Position numbers and translations under genes: made by a program
NCBI GenBank assembly: GCA_017508315.1
Contig: JAFVZE010000069.1
Coordinates: forward strand, 1 to 6,109
Source of the DNA: Kiritimatiellia bacterium
GTDB taxonomy: Bacteria; Verrucomicrobiota; Kiritimatiellia; RFP12; UBA1067
Direction of reading: 5' to 3'
DNA length: 6,109 nt
Notes under the pieces: model-generated
Seen by the model: only the letters and a program-made list of their open reading frames with translations
Database searches by the model: none
Told to the model about the DNA's origin: nothing
In this document: piece after piece, positions 5,421 to 6,109 of the stretch
How positions within the stretch are numbered: position 1 is the first letter of the stretch
Layout of the letters: every line of letters starts with the position of its first letter

Positions 5421-6109
5421 ATGCTGGAGGTTTCAATACTCGCCGTTCTGCAGGGGGTCGCCGAATTTCTGCCGATTTCCAGTTCGGGGCATCTGGTGAT
5501 CGGCCAGCATTTGCTCGGGTTGGGGGATAGCGGGATCCGGCTTAACGTTTTTCTTCATCTGGGGACGCTTTTCTCGATCGTTTTTTTCTACGCCGCCCGC
5601 ATCAGAGCGATCATACTTTCCGGAGAGTGGCGGTATGGTATGAAATTGCTGCTTTCGACTCTGCCTGCGGTAACGGTGTACTTCATGTCCGGAAATTTCA
5701 TCGATTCGATATTCTCGGATGTGAGGATTGTGGGGGTGTTGCTGATTTTCACCGGAGGAGTGCTGTTTGCGACCAGGTTCGTTCCGAAAGGGGGGCGGGA
5801 TGTGAGTTTCGCCGGAGCGCTGCTGATGGGACTCGGACAGGCGGTGGCGCTTCTGCCCGGAGTGTCCCGCAGCGGAATGACGCTTGCCTGCGCGCGAGGC
5901 ATCGGGGTGGATTCCGGGAAGAGCGCGGAGTTTTCTTTCCTGATGAGCGTGCCGCTCATCGCCGGTGCGGCGGTGCTGGAGGTGCTGCGGTCGTTCGGCG
6001 ACGCGACCCCGGCGGCGGAGGTCGCGTGGCCTCTTGTCGTTTACGGATGTGCGCTTTCCGCGGTTGTCGGGTATTTTTCGCTGAAGTTGCTGGTGAAGAT
6101 GCTCAAGGG
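5421..6109 (+). CDS. uppP: Undecaprenyl-diphosphatase (partial, runs off the edge)
   Basis: The frame stays open from the ATG at 5421 to the end of the window (229 codons plus 2 bases). It encodes an integral membrane protein of the UppP/BacA family, which removes a phosphate from undecaprenyl diphosphate so the lipid carrier can be reused for peptidoglycan and other envelope polymers. Signature motifs are QGVAEFLPISSSGHL (11–25; Glu15 and His24 are probable active-site residues) and PGVSRSGMT (146–154; Arg150). Several hydrophobic membrane segments are visible, for example at about 43–58, 75–90, 103–119, 130–146 and 172–190. The family is usually about 260–280 residues, so the last membrane helices are missing. 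The ATG is 8 bp after the kinase stop and lacks a clear Shine-Dalgarno; a TTG at 5409 overlapping that stop is an in-frame alternative. The ATG gives the N-terminus typical of the family. High activity of this protein gives bacitracin tolerance in other bacteria. Confidence 0.95.
   Translation, partial: MLEVSILAVLQGVAEFLPISSSGHLVIGQHLLGLGDSGIRLNVFLHLGTLFSIVFFYAARIRAIILSGEWRYGMKLLLSTLPAVTVYFMSGNFIDSIFSDVRIVGVLLIFTGGVLFATRFVPKGGRDVSFAGALLMGLGQAVALLPGVSRSGMTLACARGIGVDSGKSAEFSFLMSVPLIAGAAVLEVLRSFGDATPAAEVAWPLVVYGCALSAVVGYFSLKLLVKMLK

Noticed and set aside
455..6109. A new defence, mobile or secretion system
   Set aside because: All genes but one belong to known metabolic or housekeeping families. 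The one unknown protein is a small secreted protein. No integrase, transposase, nuclease, toxin–antitoxin pair or inverted-repeat ends are visible.

Overview
The window looks like a chromosomal piece of a GC-rich bacterium, most likely from the PVC group (Planctomycetes–Verrucomicrobia–Lentisphaerota). My best guess is a Lentisphaerota/Victivallales-type organism. This rests on three points: a 16S rRNA gene not followed by a 23S gene; a Tat-signal Gfo/Idh/MocA oxidoreductase of the kind expanded in those phyla; and strong family resemblance of the housekeeping proteins. The lineage is an inference from recalled family features and is not proven by the sequence.

Layout, all on the + strand. 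Positions 1–101 are the 3' end of a 16S rRNA gene, with intact decoding-site and anti-Shine-Dalgarno sequence. Positions 102–296 are a structured, AT-richer trailer. It holds a hairpin that hides the anti-SD, an octamer repeat array in the loop of a second stem, a third short stem, and a very strong intrinsic terminator. No tRNA or 23S follows, so this 16S appears to be an unlinked, separately terminated rRNA unit. Positions 297–454 are a promoter region. An extended -10 (TGGTACAAT) lies next to a LacI/GalR-type palindrome (GAAAGCGCTT), and a T10 tract lies further upstream.

From 455 to the right edge is one tightly packed series of six genes with gaps of 8–20 bp or an overlap, and no internal terminator. 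In order they are: a Tat-exported Gfo/Idh/MocA oxidoreductase (455–1822); a small secreted, probably all-helical protein of unknown function (1843–2403); a cytoplasmic Gfo/Idh/MocA oxidoreductase (2413–3624); NAD kinase (3633–4496); a P-loop uridine/nucleoside kinase of the type usually fused to an N-terminal TGS/ThrRS-like part, here standing alone (4486–5412); and undecaprenyl-diphosphatase UppP (5421 to the edge, incomplete).

How the genes may work together: the first three look like an accessory sugar- or polyol-metabolism module, with one oxidoreductase outside the cytoplasmic membrane and one inside. The last three are housekeeping functions: NADP supply, nucleotide salvage, and recycling of the cell-wall lipid carrier. 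The NAD kinase sits directly after two NAD(P)-dependent enzymes, but co-transcription with them is inferred only from spacing. I see no mobile element, CRISPR array, phage gene or defence system. The most unusual part of the window is the isolated 16S end and its trailer.
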